DNA of 64,000 nucleotides from the NCBI RefSeq assembly GCF_020889785.1, contig NZ_JACMYK010000016.1, positions 1-64,000 on the forward strand, written 5' to 3'. The translations under genes were made by a program, and so were the position numbers. Under the pieces are notes generated by a model. It saw only the letters and a list, made by a program, of their open reading frames with translations, made no database searches and had not been told where the DNA came from. Origin of the DNA: Bradyrhizobium acaciae. GTDB lineage: Bacteria > Pseudomonadota > Alphaproteobacteria > Rhizobiales > Xanthobacteraceae. Shown here in pieces: positions 37,028 through 47,962 of this stretch (position 1 is its first letter; each line of letters starts with the position of its first letter).

Positions 37028-38509
37028 TTAATTTCTTTGGATGAGGCACTGCGGCCCACCGGCCGACATCAGGCTTCGGCACACTTGGTTTGCCTCGTCC
37101 GAGGACGCGAACGGGCCGGCGAAGGCGCGGTAGTAGACGCCCTTCTCGCCGAGGTCGACGCGTTTCACCACCAAAGGCTGCGAACCGAGCACGTTGCGAT
37201 ATTTACCCTGCAGCGTCCGATAGGACGATTGCGCGTCCGCCTCGTTCTTCTGCGACGATACCTGGACCAGATATCCACCACCGCCGACCGAGGCGGTCGA
37301 GGTCGACGCCACCCGGGTCGGAGGCGCAGCCGGAGCGGCGTCAGCCTGGCCGGGGGCCAGCGACATCGGTGCATTCACGCTGGCATTGGCCGCTGCCGGA
37401 TTGCCGCGCGAGATCGGCGGTTTTGCAGCTGCCGGCGGCTTGGCCGGTGCAGCGACCGCGGCCTGCGTGCCGTCGGGGGTTTCGCCCTTGACCGAAAGGG
37501 TGCGGATCTTGCGTGGCTCGTTGTTCGGCAAGGTCCCGTTCGCGGTGAGCGGCGCCGGCGCAGGCTGCGCCGTCTGCACGCTGGCGACCGGCGGCGGATT
37601 TGCATTCGCGTTCAACGGCGGAAACACCACGCGCGGTCCGGCGGTCTTCGAGTTGACGTCGACCGGGGCTTCTTCACGCGACACGATCTTCTCGGTGCCG
37701 TCTCCCGTCGCCATGCGGTCCGGCGTCTTGGCCGGCGCATCGGCCTGGGCCGGGATCACCTTGGTGGGCGTGTTGTCGGCCTTGATGATCGGCGGTTCAC
37801 CGGTGCGGGGCGAGCCGACGTAGTTGCGATAGGCGAGCGCAGCGCCGGTACCGACCACCGCAAGCGCCACCACCGCGGCGACCGTGATCAGGCCGCTACT
37901 CCGCTTGCGCGGTTCGGGTTCCTCCTCATACGCCTCATAGGCATAGGGATCCTCCGGATAAGCCGGATCGCGCTGCAGATCCTGTTCGCCGGCTTCGAGC
38001 TGGCCGTACAGCGCGTCATCATAGCGCGACGGATCCTGCTCATGACCGGCGCTCTGATAATGTGGCTCGTCGTCAAATGCCTCAGGCTGCCGCAGGGCTT
38101 CGACCGGCCGATAGGGTGCCACCGGCTCGGGCGCGCGCTGCGGCGGCTGCTGCGCCGCATAGCGGTGCAACGGATGCACCGGGCTCGGCTGGTAGTCCTG
38201 CTCCGGCTCTTCGTACTCGGTGTGCTGCACGGGCGGTGGCTGAACCGGCGGCGGAACGACAGTCTCCTGCCGCGCGCGCTGCATCCAGGGCGGCGGGCCG
38301 GCCGGCGGCGCGTTGTCCTCTTCAGCCTCGGGCTCGTACTGTTGCGGCCGTGCATTGGCGCGCGACTGCAGCGGGCGCGGCGGCGGCTTGTTGGCGGCGC
38401 CGAACGGATCCGTCTGGCCGATCAGCCGGGCCAGTTCGGCGAGTGGATCGCTCTCGGCCCTGGAGGCCGTGTCGGCGGAAAAATTTCGGTCCTGATATCG
38501 ATCAGCCAT
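37028..38509 (-). CDS. SPOR-domain protein
   Basis: A 493-residue bitopic protein: a cytoplasmic, disordered, Pro/Gln/Arg-rich N-terminus of about 200 residues, one membrane helix ('SSGLITVAAVVALAVVGTGAALAY'), a long periplasmic Pro/Ala linker, and a C-terminal SPOR domain ('YLVQVSSQKNEADAQSSYRTLQGKYRNVLG', 'YYRAFAGPFASSDEANQVCRSLMSAGGQC'-like region). SPOR domains bind denuded glycan strands at septa, so a divisome role is likely. ATG at 38509 (MADRYQDRN) taken; it lies between argS and nagZ. Confidence 0.88.
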   Translation of the reverse strand: MADRYQDRNFSADTASRAESDPLAELARLIGQTDPFGAANKPPPRPLQSRANARPQQYEPEAEEDNAPPAGPPPWMQRARQETVVPPPVQPPPVQHTEYEEPEQDYQPSPVHPLHRYAAQQPPQRAPEPVAPYRPVEALRQPEAFDDEPHYQSAGHEQDPSRYDDALYGQLEAGEQDLQRDPAYPEDPYAYEAYEEEPEPRKRSSGLITVAAVVALAVVGTGAALAYRNYVGSPRTGEPPIIKADNTPTKVIPAQADAPAKTPDRMATGDGTEKIVSREEAPVDVNSKTAGPRVVFPPLNANANPPPVASVQTAQPAPAPLTANGTLPNNEPRKIRTLSVKGETPDGTQAAVAAPAKPPAAAKPPISRGNPAAANASVNAPMSLAPGQADAAPAAPPTRVASTSTASVGGGGYLVQVSSQKNEADAQSSYRTLQGKYRNVLGSQPLVVKRVDLGEKGVYYRAFAGPFASSDEANQVCRSLMSAGGPQCLIQRN

Positions 38510-38627
38510 CGTGATGATGCATCCCCTTCGGGACAGCGCCAAGATCGCCGGCACAGCCGGTCCGAACGAGTTGGCCCCTGCCAGATGCCCTCACAAATCC
38601 CCACTCGTGAGGGCCTAATGCCCCTGC

Positions 38628-40424
38628 CTACCGCATCTCGGTCGGAGCGTGGACGCCTAGAACAGCTAAGCCCGATGCCAGAACCGAGACGACGCCCTGA
38701 ACCATTGCCAGTCGCGCCCTCGTGATCTCTGCATCATTATTGATAATGAAGCGTAAATAGGGCAAATCGCGCCCCTTGGTCCAAAGCGCATGAAATTCAC
38801 TGGCCAAATCATATAGATAAAAAGCGATTCGGTGCGGCTCGTGTGCCACCGCCGCAGCTTCAATCATCCGGGGATAGAGCGCAAGGCGCTTGAGCAGATC
38901 GAGCTCGGCCGGGTCGGTCAGGCGCTCGACCGCAGCGTTGCGCAGATAGGCCAGCCGGGCTTCGTCGGTCTCTGGCAGATCCGGAACCGCCTCTTCCCGC
39001 GCGTTGCGGAAGATCGAATGGCCGCGGGCGTGACCGTACTGGACGTAGAAGACGGCATTGTCCTTTGACTGCTCGATCACCTTGGCGAGGTCGAAATCGA
39101 GCACCGCGTCGTTCTTGCGGAACAGCATCATGAACCGCACCGCGTCCGAGCCGACCTCGTCGACGACTTCGCGCAGCGTGACGAAATCGCCTGACCGTTT
39201 CGACATCTTCACCGGCTCGCCGTCGCGCAGCAATTTCACGAGCTGCACGATCTTGACGTCGAGCGCAGCCCTGCCGGCGGTCACCGCCTTCACGGCCGCC
39301 TGCATGCGCTTGATGTAGCCGCCGTGATCGGCGCCGAACACATCGATCAGGTTGATGAAGCCGCGCTCGAACTTGTTGCGGTGGTTGGCGATGTCGGATG
39401 CGAAGTAGGTGTACGAGCCGTCCGACTTGATCAGCGGACGATCGACGTCATCGCCATAGGCGGTGGCGCGGAACAGCGACTGCTCGCGGTCTTCGTAATC
39501 CTCGACCGGCTTGCCCTTCGGCGGCGGCAGGCGGCCCTCGTAGATGTCACCCTTGGCGCGCAGGAAATCGATGGTCTCGGCAACCTTGTTGTTGCCTGAC
39601 GTGATCAGCGAGCGCTCGGAGAAGAACACGTCGTGATGGATGTTGAGCGCGGCGAGATCGCCCTTGATCATCTCCATCATCATGGCGATCGCCTTGTCGC
39701 GCACGATCGGCAGCCACGCAGCTTCCTTCATGTCGAGCAGCCTGGCGCCATATTCCTTGGCCAGCGCCTCGCCGACCGGCACGAGGTAATCGCCGGGATA
39801 GAGCCCTTCCGGGATCGCGCCGATGTCCTCACCGAGCGCCTCGCGGTAGCGCAGGAACGCCGAGCGCGCGAGCACGTCGACCTGGGCGCCGGCGTCGTTG
39901 ATGTAGTATTCGCGGCAGACGTCGAAGCCCGCGAATTGCAGCAGGCTGCACAGCGCGTCGCCGAACACGGCGCCACGGCAGTGGCCGACATGCATCGGCC
40001 CGGTCGGGTTGGCCGAGACGTATTCGACGTTGACCTTCTCGGCCTTGCCGATGTCGCTGCGTCCAAACGCGGAGCCGGCAGCAAGCACGGCGCGCAGCGC
40101 GTCCGCCCAGACCTGCGGCTTCAGGGTCAGGTTGATGAAGCCGGGACCGGCGACATCGACGGAGGCCACCAGCGCGTCGGCACGCAGCCGCTCGGCGATC
40201 TTGTCGGCGAGCTCGCGCGGCTTGGCCTTGGCATCCTTGGCAAGCACCATCGCCGCATTGGTCGCCATGTCGCCGTGGCTGGCATCGCGCGGCGGCTCCA
40301 CCACGACACGGGACAGATCGATGCCCGCGGGCCAGTTGTCCTCGGTTGCGACAGCGGCACAGATCGCGTGCACGCGCGTCAGCATGTCGGCAAAAAGGTG
40401 TGGTGAAGCAGTGGTGTCGGCCAT
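38628..40424 (-). CDS. argS: arginine--tRNA ligase
   Basis: A 598-residue class I synthetase. The HIGH-type motif is '[19 protein letters not shown]', the KMSKS-type is '[21 protein letters not shown]', the N-terminal ArgRS-specific domain is present, and the DALR-type anticodon domain ends the protein. Complete. Followed by the SPOR gene and preceded closely (10 bases) by the dGTPase gene. Confidence 0.96.
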   Translation of the reverse strand: MADTTASPHLFADMLTRVHAICAAVATEDNWPAGIDLSRVVVEPPRDASHGDMATNAAMVLAKDAKAKPRELADKIAERLRADALVASVDVAGPGFINLTLKPQVWADALRAVLAAGSAFGRSDIGKAEKVNVEYVSANPTGPMHVGHCRGAVFGDALCSLLQFAGFDVCREYYINDAGAQVDVLARSAFLRYREALGEDIGAIPEGLYPGDYLVPVGEALAKEYGARLLDMKEAAWLPIVRDKAIAMMMEMIKGDLAALNIHHDVFFSERSLITSGNNKVAETIDFLRAKGDIYEGRLPPPKGKPVEDYEDREQSLFRATAYGDDVDRPLIKSDGSYTYFASDIANHRNKFERGFINLIDVFGADHGGYIKRMQAAVKAVTAGRAALDVKIVQLVKLLRDGEPVKMSKRSGDFVTLREVVDEVGSDAVRFMMLFRKNDAVLDFDLAKVIEQSKDNAVFYVQYGHARGHSIFRNAREEAVPDLPETDEARLAYLRNAAVERLTDPAELDLLKRLALYPRMIEAAAVAHEPHRIAFYLYDLASEFHALWTKGRDLPYLRFIINNDAEITRARLAMVQGVVSVLASGLAVLGVHAPTEMR

Positions 40425-40433
40425 GGCAGGGCG

Positions 40434-41630
40434 CTAACGCAAATCCGGGGTCGAGTCAAAAAGCCTTTGGTGCTCGATCAGGGCGAAACGGTCGGTCATC
40501 CCGGCAATGAAATTGCCGATCCGCCTGTTCCGTGCGCCGGCGGTCTCCTGCACGCTCCCCTCGATCCATTCCGCCGGCAGGTCGCCGGGCGACTGGCGGT
40601 AGCGCTCGAAGAGATTGCGGACCACCTGCTCTGCTTCCCGCATGACCAGCATCACCCGCGGATGGCGATACATCCGCCGGAACAGGAACGCCTTGATCGC
40701 CGCCTCCTGTTCGGCCACCTCGGGCGGAAACGCGATCAGCGGCGCGTCGTGGTGGCGCACGTCCTGGGCCGATTGCGGCTGGGCGGCCGCCAGGCGCCGG
40801 GTCGCCTCGTCGAACACAGCGGTGATGAAATGTGAGATCAGCTCACGCACCAGCTCGGCACCGCGCCGGACCTCGTCGAGATCAGGATAGTGCCGGTCAA
40901 TCTCGGCGATGATCTCCGCGGTCAGCGGCATCTCCTTGAGGTCGTCGACCGCGAACAGGCCGGCGCGCAGGCCGTCGTCGATGTCGTGGGCGTCATAGGC
41001 GATATCGTCGGCGAAGGCCGCGATCTGCGCTTCGAGCGAGGCATAGCTCCAGAGTTCGAGATCGTAGGTGTTGTTGTAATCGGCGATCCCGACCGGAATG
41101 CCGCTTTCCAGATAGCGGCCGGCCGGCGCGCCATTGCGCCCGGTGAGCGGGCCGTTGTGCTTGACGATCCCCTCGAGCGATTCCCAAGTCAGGTTCAGCC
41201 CACCGAATTCGGGGTAGCGATGCTCCAGCGAGGTGACGACGCGCAGCGTCTGCGCATTGTGGTCGAAGCCGCCGTCATCTTTCAGGCATTCGTCGAGCGC
41301 GCGCTCCCCGGCATGTCCGAATGGCGGATGGCCGAGGTCGTGGGCGAGCGCCAATGTTTCGGTCAGGTCCTCGTCGACGCCGAGCTGGCGGGCCAGCGCG
41401 CGGGCGATCTGAGCGACCTCCAGCGAATGGGTCAGCCTGGTGCGGTAGTGATCGCCCTCGTGGAAGACGAAGACCTGGGTCTTGTGCTTGAGGCGGCGGA
41501 ATGCGGTCGAGTGGATCACCCGGTCGCAATCGCGCCGGAACGGGCTGCGGGTCCGGCTCGGCGGCTCCGTGACCAGCCGGCCACGGCTGCGGTCGGGATC
41601 GCAGGCATAAGGCGCGCGGGGGGCAGCCAT
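40434..41630 (-). CDS. dgt: deoxyguanosinetriphosphate triphosphohydrolase-like protein
   Basis: A 398-residue HD-domain enzyme that converts dNTP to nucleoside plus tripolyphosphate. The HD ligands are '[19 protein letters not shown]' and '[19 protein letters not shown]', with '[16 protein letters not shown]' completing the metal site. It is of the short Dgt type 2 form, without the E. coli Dgt insert. ATG 41630 preferred over GTG 41642. Likely co-transcribed with argS, ten bases downstream. Confidence 0.92.
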   Translation of the reverse strand: MAAPRAPYACDPDRSRGRLVTEPPSRTRSPFRRDCDRVIHSTAFRRLKHKTQVFVFHEGDHYRTRLTHSLEVAQIARALARQLGVDEDLTETLALAHDLGHPPFGHAGERALDECLKDDGGFDHNAQTLRVVTSLEHRYPEFGGLNLTWESLEGIVKHNGPLTGRNGAPAGRYLESGIPVGIADYNNTYDLELWSYASLEAQIAAFADDIAYDAHDIDDGLRAGLFAVDDLKEMPLTAEIIAEIDRHYPDLDEVRRGAELVRELISHFITAVFDEATRRLAAAQPQSAQDVRHHDAPLIAFPPEVAEQEAAIKAFLFRRMYRHPRVMLVMREAEQVVRNLFERYRQSPGDLPAEWIEGSVQETAGARNRRIGNFIAGMTDRFALIEHQRLFDSTPDLR

Positions 41631-41779
41631 TCCGACCGACACGGTATTTTAGTCCTTATCCATTTGATTCCATGGTCCGACGCACTTAACTATGACTGAA
41701 GCGGCGTACCAAATGAATTGGCAATGACGCCGGGTATGATCCGATCAGATCATGCCGAGATAAGGTTTCGGAGACCGAT

Positions 41780-42109
41780 ATGACTGCTGCCATCACCGTC
41801 AGCGAACGGGCCGCCCGCCGCATCGGGCAAATCCTCAGCAAGGAAGGCGGCGGCGCCAAGCTGCGCATTTCCGTCGAGGGCGGCGGCTGCTCCGGTTTCC
41901 AGTACAAGTTCGACGTCGAGCGCACCCAGGCCGATGACGACCTCGTGATCGAACGCGACAGCGCGGTGGTGCTGATCGATCCCGCCTCGGTCCCGTTCTT
42001 GGCGGGCTCGGAAGTCGACTTCGTCGATGATTTGATCGGCGCCTCGTTCCGCGTCGTCAACCCGAACGCCACCGCCTCCTGCGGCTGCGGCACCAGCTTC
42101 TCGATCTAA
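41780..42109 (+). CDS. erpA: iron-sulfur cluster insertion protein ErpA
   Basis: A 109-residue A-type carrier. Three invariant cysteines (C37 in 'GGGCSGFQY', C101 and C103 in 'ASCGCGTSF') bind the cluster that is passed to apo-proteins. It is divergent from dgt and convergent with the RND permease gene. Confidence 0.93.
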   Translation: MTAAITVSERAARRIGQILSKEGGGAKLRISVEGGGCSGFQYKFDVERTQADDDLVIERDSAVVLIDPASVPFLAGSEVDFVDDLIGASFRVVNPNATASCGCGTSFSI

Positions 42110-42159
42110 CTGACGCAGCTTTCCGAGGCGAACCGGAATCCGGTCCGCCGACAGACCGG

Positions 42160-45100
42160 CTATTCCGCCGCGATCACCTGCGGCCGCTCGACGTCGCCCT
42201 CGGCCTGCGGATCGAGCTTGCGCCGCAGCCTGCGGTCGATGCGGTCGAGATAGATGTAGATCACCGGCGTGATGAACAGCGTCAGCAGTTGCGACACGCA
42301 GAGGCCGCCGACCACGGCGACGCCGAGCGGCTGACGCAGTTCGGCGCCGGCGCCCGCGCCGAGCGCGATCGGCAGCGTGCCGAAGATCGCCGCGAACGTC
42401 GTCATCATGATCGGACGGAAGCGCAGCAGCGCCGCCTCGCGGATCGCGTGCTCGGCGCTGAGGCCGACGCGGCGGCGCTCCAGCGCGAAGTCGACCATCA
42501 TGATGGCGTTCTTCTTGACGATGCCGACCAGCATCACGATGCCGATCATCGCGATCACAGACAGCTCCATCCCGAACAGCATCAGCGTCAGGATCGCGCC
42601 GATGCCGGCCGACGGCAGGCCGGAGATGATCGTGATCGGGTGGATGAAGCTCTCATAGAGAATGCCGAGGATCACGAAGGCCGCGAACACCGCGGCGAGG
42701 ATCAGCACGCCCTGCCCGCGCAGCGAATCCTGGAACACCTGCGCGGTGCCGGAGAATCCGGTCGCGATCGTCGGCGGCAGATTTGCGGTCTGCTCGAGCT
42801 CGGTGATCTTGTCGACGGCGTAGCCGAGCGAATTGCCGGGCGCGAGGTTGAACGAGATCGTCACCGCCGGCTGCTGGCCCTGGTGGTTGATCTGCAGCGG
42901 CCCGACCGACGGCACGAGCCGCGCCACCGCATCGAGCGGAATGGTCTGGCCGTTCGCGGTCTTCATGTAGAGCTTCGACAGATCGGACGGATCGACGCGG
43001 AACTGCGGCTGCACCTCCAGGATGATCTGGTAGTCGTTCGACGGCATGTAGATGGTGCCGACCTGCCGCGCGCCGTAGGCATTGTAGAGCTGATTACGGA
43101 CCTGATCGACGGTGACGCCGTAGACCGCCGCTTTCTCGCGGTCGATGTCGACCGTCATCTGCGGGTTCTTGATGTAGAGGTCGGTGGTGACGTCGAGCAG
43201 GCCCGGGATCTTCTCGATCTTGTCGCGCATCTCCGGCGCCAGCCGATACAGCGCCTCGGTGTCGCCGCTCTGCATCACATACTGATACTGGCTCTTCGAG
43301 ATGCGGCCGCCGATGTTGAGGTTCTGCACGCTCTGGAAGAACGCCTGCATGCCCGGGATCTCGCGCGCCTTCTGGCGCAGCCGCCCGATCACCACGGTGG
43401 CGTTGTCGCGGGTCTTCTGCGGCTTCAGCGCGATGAATAGCCGGCCGTAATTGGTGGTCGGATTGGGACCGCCGGAACCAACGGTGGAATTGATGTAGTC
43501 GATTGCCGGATCGGTGCGCATCACATCGACCAGCGCCTGCTGGCGCACCTTCATCGCCTCGAACGAGGTGTCGGTCGCGGCCTCCGTCACGCCGATCAGG
43601 AAGCCGGTGTCCTCCTGCGGGAAGAAGCCCTTCGGCACGATCATGTAGAGATAGACGGTGCCGCCGAGCGTCGCCAGCGTGACCACCAGCATCAGCGCCT
43701 TCTTGGCCAGCACCCAGTCCAGCGCCCATTCATAGGCGCGCAGCCAGGCTTCGAACATCGCCTCGAACGCGCGCAGCACGATGTTCGGTCGCTTGGTCGC
43801 ATCATGCGCGCGCAGCACGCGGGCGCACAGCATCGGCGTCAAGGTCAGCGACACGAAGCCGGAGACGATGATCGCGACCGAGATCGTGACTGCGAATTCG
43901 CGGAACACGCGGCCGACGATGCCGCCCATCAGCAGCACCGGGATGAACACGGCGATCAGCGAGAAGGTGATCGAGATGATGGTAAAGCCGATTTCGCGGG
44001 CGCCCTTCAGCGCCGCCTCGAACGGCTTCATGCCGTGCTCGATGTGGCGAACGATGTTCTCCAGCATGACGATGGCGTCGTCGACCACGAAGCCGACCGA
44101 GAGCGTCAGCGCCAGCAGCGTCATGTTGTTGATGGAGTAGTCCAGCGCGTACATCACCGCGCAGGTGCCGAACAGCGAGATCGGCACCGCCAGGGCCGGA
44201 ATGAAGGTTGCGGACGCCGAGCGCAGGAACAGGAAGATCACCAGGATCACGAGAGCGACTGCGATCAGCAGGGTCTCCTCGACGTCGCTGACCGCCTGCC
44301 GAATCGAGACCGAGCGGTCCATCATGACCTGCATGGTCACCGAGGGCGGGATCGCGGCGCGCAGCGACGGCAGCTTGGCCAGCACGGCGTCGACCACCGC
44401 CACCGTATTTGCGTCGGGCTGCTTCTGGATCGCGAGCACGATCGCCCGCTCGTCGTTCATCCAGGTCGCGATCTTGTCGTTCTCGACGCTGTCATAGACC
44501 TTGGCGATCTCGTCGAGCCGGACCGGCGAGCCGTTGCGCCAGGCGACATAGATCTGGCGGTAGTCGGCCGCCTTGTCCATCTGGCCGGAAGCCTGCAGCG
44601 CGACGTCCTGCTTGGGGCCGTTCAGCGTGCCGACCGGCGTCGAGGAGTTGGCGCGCGACACCGCGGCGCGGATATCCTCCATCGAGACGCCGCGGGCAGC
44701 CGCGGCCTCCGGATCGGCCTGGACACGGATCGCAAATTTCTGCGCGCCGTAGATCAGCACTTGCGCAACGCCCGGCAGCTGCGACAGCGCCTGCCCGATC
44801 GTGATGTCACCATATTCATTGACCGCCGAGAGCGGCAGCGTCGCCGATCCCAGCGAGACGAACAGCACCGGGAAGTCCGCCGGGTTCACTTTCCGGAAGC
44901 TCGGCGGGATCGTCATCTCGATCGGCAGCCGGCGCTGCGCGATCGTCAATGCCGTCTGCACGTCGAGTGCGGCTGCGTCGATGTTGCGGTTGAGGTCGAA
45001 CTGAATCGTGATGACGCTCGTGCCCTGTGACGAGTTCGAGTTCATTGACGAGATGCCGGCAATGGTCGAGAGCTGACGCTCGATGATGCCGGCGACCGAA

Positions 45101-45282
45101 GCCGCCATGGTGTCGGCGCTGGCGCCGGGCAGCGTGGCCGTGACCGCAATGGTCGGGAAGTCCACCTTGGGCAGCGCCGAGACCGGCAGCAGGCGGAACC
45201 CGAACACGCCGAATGCGATGATCGACGCCGTGATCAGCGTCGTCATGACCGGGCGGCGGATGCAGAGCTCGGATAGCGTCAT
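42160..45282 (-). CDS. RND efflux permease (HAE1 type, MdtB/C-like)
   Basis: A 1040-residue proton-driven exporter with twelve transmembrane helices and two large periplasmic loops. 'MTLSELCIRRPVMTTLITASIIAFG' is the usual N-terminus, and 'SVGFVVDDAIVMLENIVRHIEHG' holds the paired Asp of TM4 (the proton relay). 'FPQEDTGFLIGVTEA', 'GIVKKNAIMMVDFALERRR' and 'GAGAELRQPLGVAVVGGL' are also conserved. It is the second gene of a two-gene unit with the adaptor (three-base gap). No outer-membrane factor is adjacent, so a TolC-like protein must come from elsewhere. Confidence 0.94.
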   Translation of the reverse strand: MTLSELCIRRPVMTTLITASIIAFGVFGFRLLPVSALPKVDFPTIAVTATLPGASADTMAASVAGIIERQLSTIAGISSMNSNSSQGTSVITIQFDLNRNIDAAALDVQTALTIAQRRLPIEMTIPPSFRKVNPADFPVLFVSLGSATLPLSAVNEYGDITIGQALSQLPGVAQVLIYGAQKFAIRVQADPEAAAARGVSMEDIRAAVSRANSSTPVGTLNGPKQDVALQASGQMDKAADYRQIYVAWRNGSPVRLDEIAKVYDSVENDKIATWMNDERAIVLAIQKQPDANTVAVVDAVLAKLPSLRAAIPPSVTMQVMMDRSVSIRQAVSDVEETLLIAVALVILVIFLFLRSASATFIPALAVPISLFGTCAVMYALDYSINNMTLLALTLSVGFVVDDAIVMLENIVRHIEHGMKPFEAALKGAREIGFTIISITFSLIAVFIPVLLMGGIVGRVFREFAVTISVAIIVSGFVSLTLTPMLCARVLRAHDATKRPNIVLRAFEAMFEAWLRAYEWALDWVLAKKALMLVVTLATLGGTVYLYMIVPKGFFPQEDTGFLIGVTEAATDTSFEAMKVRQQALVDVMRTDPAIDYINSTVGSGGPNPTTNYGRLFIALKPQKTRDNATVVIGRLRQKAREIPGMQAFFQSVQNLNIGGRISKSQYQYVMQSGDTEALYRLAPEMRDKIEKIPGLLDVTTDLYIKNPQMTVDIDREKAAVYGVTVDQVRNQLYNAYGARQVGTIYMPSNDYQIILEVQPQFRVDPSDLSKLYMKTANGQTIPLDAVARLVPSVGPLQINHQGQQPAVTISFNLAPGNSLGYAVDKITELEQTANLPPTIATGFSGTAQVFQDSLRGQGVLILAAVFAAFVILGILYESFIHPITIISGLPSAGIGAILTLMLFGMELSVIAMIGIVMLVGIVKKNAIMMVDFALERRRVGLSAEHAIREAALLRFRPIMMTTFAAIFGTLPIALGAGAGAELRQPLGVAVVGGLCVSQLLTLFITPVIYIYLDRIDRRLRRKLDPQAEGDVERPQVIAAE

Positions 45283-45285
45283 CGG

Positions 45286-46419
45286 TCAGGCTCCGGCCCT
45301 GCGCGCCCGCAGCTCGACCCGCGATCCCTCCGACAGCAGCAACTGGCCGTCGACGACGACGCTTTCTTCGCCCGCCAAACCTTCCGATATCACCGATGAA
45401 CCCTGAAAGGTGCGATCGACCTTGACCGGCTGGACCTTGGCGACGCCATCCTTGACGATGAAGACGAAATTGCCGTTCTGGCTGCGCTGGACTGCAACCG
45501 TCGGCACCACGACCGCGTCCTCGCTGCGGATGATCAGCTTGGTCTGCACGATGGTGCCGGGCCACAGCGTCTCGCTCGCATTGTTCATGATGCCGCGCAC
45601 GGTCACCATGCCGGTGGTCGCATCGACGGCGTTCTCGACCATCGCGACCTTGCCGCTCTCGGAACGCTGATGGCCGGGAATCGTCGCGATCACCTTGGGA
45701 TCCCCCTTCCCCATGGCATCGCGCAGATCGACCAGCGCACGCTGCGGGATCGCGAAGGTGACATAGACCGGCGCCATCTGGTTGATGACCGCGAGCGGCT
45801 GGGTGTCGGCGGGGCGAACGAAGTTCCCGACCTTGACGTTGGCGGCGCTGATCCGGCCTGCGAACGGTGCGCGGATCACGGTGTAGCTCTTCTGGACGCG
45901 GAGATTTTCCAGCGCGAACTGGTCGGCCTTGATGGTGCCGATCAGGACATCGGATTGGGTCTTGGCATTGTCGAGATTGACCTGGGTGGTCGCGCCCTTG
46001 CCGACGAGCTCCGTGTAGCGGCGGAGATCGCGCTGCGCGCCCTCGAGCTGGGCGTGGTCGCGCGCGAGGACGCCCTCGGCCTGCTCGATCTGGGCGTCGA
46101 TCTGCCGCGCGTCGAGCATGAACAGCAGGTCGCCTTCGTTGACCCTGGCGCCGTCCTCGAAATGCACCGAGACGATGGTGGTCTCGAGCCGCGACTTCAG
46201 CGCCACGCTGGAGACCGGCGTCACCTGTCCGATCGCATCGACATCGACCGGCACCGATTTGCGTTCCGCCCTGGCGAGATCGACCGAGACCACACGGGGC
46301 CGCGGGATCCCTTGCGTGGTGGCGGCACCGCCGCCCATCCATGAAGCGCGGGTCATGTAAGCCGCCCCGGCCGCAATGCCGAGAACAGCAACAGTCAGAA
46401 CCAAATTGCGTTTTTTCAT
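45286..46419 (-). CDS. RND efflux periplasmic adaptor
   Basis: A 377-residue membrane-fusion protein. After an N-terminal helix (MKKRNLVLTVAVLGIAAGAAY) come the barrel-sandwich half 'GQVTPVSSVALKSRLETTIVSVHFEDGARVNEGDLLFMLD', a coiled-coil hairpin, and the second half-motif 'YTVIRAPFAGRISAANVKVGNFV'. It bridges the permease to the outer-membrane channel. The start at 46419 places the basic MKKR first. The pair may export aromatic or cationic toxins; no regulator is present next to it. Confidence 0.92.
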   Translation of the reverse strand: MKKRNLVLTVAVLGIAAGAAYMTRASWMGGGAATTQGIPRPRVVSVDLARAERKSVPVDVDAIGQVTPVSSVALKSRLETTIVSVHFEDGARVNEGDLLFMLDARQIDAQIEQAEGVLARDHAQLEGAQRDLRRYTELVGKGATTQVNLDNAKTQSDVLIGTIKADQFALENLRVQKSYTVIRAPFAGRISAANVKVGNFVRPADTQPLAVINQMAPVYVTFAIPQRALVDLRDAMGKGDPKVIATIPGHQRSESGKVAMVENAVDATTGMVTVRGIMNNASETLWPGTIVQTKLIIRSEDAVVVPTVAVQRSQNGNFVFIVKDGVAKVQPVKVDRTFQGSSVISEGLAGEESVVVDGQLLLSEGSRVELRARRAGA

Positions 46420-46644
46420 AAGTTTTGCACGTGCGCTGCCGGCTTCCCTTGCGGGCCGGAACGCTTCGCAACTCCCCGTCGGCAATTGTTACGCCTTGTT
46501 TCCGGAGAGGGTTAGCACAGGCCGATCGCCCATGGTATGCCACCAAAGTGAAATAGTGCGGCCTTGGTCCGGTCCCCGGCGTGCGCAGCGCAGGAAATTC
46601 GGGCATACCGTGTCGCTTCGTCGAGCTTTCCGAATCACGACCTG

Positions 46645-47103
46645 ATGTCCGCCTCGGTCCTCATCTGCACCTGGGAAGAAGCCCGCGAGCGCTCCCGTGC
46701 GATTCGCACCAGCGTCTTTGTCGAGGAACAGGGCGTGCCGATGGAACTGGAATGGGACGACATGGACACCTCGAGCTGGCACGCGCTGGCGTTTGCCGAC
46801 GACGGCGCGCCAGTGGCCACCGGTCGGCTTTTGCCCGACGGTCATATCGGCCGGATGGCGGTGCTCAAGGCGGCCCGCGGCACGGGTATAGGCGCGCGGG
46901 TGCTGGATGCGCTGATGGCCAAGGCCGCCGAACTCGGCTATCCCGAACTGATCCTGAACGCGCAGACGCAGGCGGAGCCGTTCTACGCGCGCGTCGGCTT
47001 CGCGCGGGTCGGCCTCGAATTCGAGGAGGCCGGCATCCCACACATCGAGATGCGGAAACGCTTGGTCCAAGCGGGGCGCCCGGTTGCGCGCCCCATTCAA
47101 TGA
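46645..47103 (+). CDS. GNAT-family acetyltransferase (ElaA-like)
   Basis: A 152-residue enzyme with the A-motif 'AARGTGIGARVLDALMAKAAELG', the preceding 'HIGRMAVLK' strand, and C-terminal 'QTQAEPFYARVGFARVG' typical of ElaA/PhnO-like acetyltransferases. The start MSASVLICTWEEA at 46645 is used; upstream codons (from 46564) look non-coding. Followed by xth after 10 bases. Substrate unknown. Confidence 0.85.
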   Translation: MSASVLICTWEEARERSRAIRTSVFVEEQGVPMELEWDDMDTSSWHALAFADDGAPVATGRLLPDGHIGRMAVLKAARGTGIGARVLDALMAKAAELGYPELILNAQTQAEPFYARVGFARVGLEFEEAGIPHIEMRKRLVQAGRPVARPIQ

Positions 47104-47113
47104 AGGATGCCCG

Positions 47114-47911
47114 ATGGCAGTTCGCATCGCTACGTGGAACGTCAACTCGGTCCGGCAACGGATCGAACTTCTGGTCGCCTGGCTGAAGGAGTGTTCCCCC
47201 GACATCGTCTGCCTGCAGGAGATCAAATGCGTCGACGACGCATTCCCGCGGCTCGAGGTCGAGGCCCTGGGGTATAATGTCGTCACCCACGGTCAGAAGA
47301 CCTTCAACGGCGTCGCGCTGCTCTCCAAGCTGCCGTTCGACGAGACCAAGTCGGGTCTCGCCGGCGACGACGAGGACGCCCATGCCCGCTTCCTCGAAGG
47401 CGTCGTCACGCTGAAACAGGGCGTGGTGCGGGTCGCGTGTCTTTACCTGCCCAATGGCAACCCTGCGAACACCGACAAATATCCCTACAAGCTCAAATGG
47501 ATGTCGCGGCTTCTTGAGTACACGCGGGAACGGCTCAAGGCCGAGGAGCCGCTGATCCTGGCCGGCGACTTCAACGTCATTCCGGCCGCCCTCGACGTCT
47601 ACAATCCGGCCGCCTGGGCCGACGATGCGCTGTTTCGCCCCGCGACCCGCGAGGCCTTCCAGTCGCTGCTCGGCCTCGGCCTCACCGATGCGCTGCGCGC
47701 GGTCAATGACGAGCCCGGCCAGTACACCTTCTGGGATTATCAGGCCGGTGCCTGGCAGAAGAACTGGGGCCTGCGCATCGACCATCTCTTGATGTCGCCG
47801 CAGGCCAGCGACCGGCTGATCGATGTCGGCATCGACAGCTATGTCCGCGCCTGGGAGAAGCCGTCCGACCACGTTCCGGTCTGGGCCGATCTCGATCTCG
47901 AGACCGCCTGA
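47114..47911 (+). CDS. xth: exodeoxyribonuclease III
   Basis: A 265-residue AP endonuclease / 3'-5' exonuclease of base-excision repair. The EEP family motifs are 'RIATWNVNSVRQR', 'DIVCLQEIKCVDD' (metal-binding Glu), 'LAGDFNVIP' and 'SDHVPVWADL' (catalytic His). AAGGA stands nine bases before the ATG. Complete length. The stop is followed by extragenic repeats. Confidence 0.94.
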   Translation: MAVRIATWNVNSVRQRIELLVAWLKECSPDIVCLQEIKCVDDAFPRLEVEALGYNVVTHGQKTFNGVALLSKLPFDETKSGLAGDDEDAHARFLEGVVTLKQGVVRVACLYLPNGNPANTDKYPYKLKWMSRLLEYTRERLKAEEPLILAGDFNVIPAALDVYNPAAWADDALFRPATREAFQSLLGLGLTDALRAVNDEPGQYTFWDYQAGAWQKNWGLRIDHLLMSPQASDRLIDVGIDSYVRAWEKPSDHVPVWADLDLETA

Positions 47912-47962
47912 GCCTTGCCGGCCAAGCGACCCGCAGGCCCCGGGTATCAGTCCCGGCGACCT

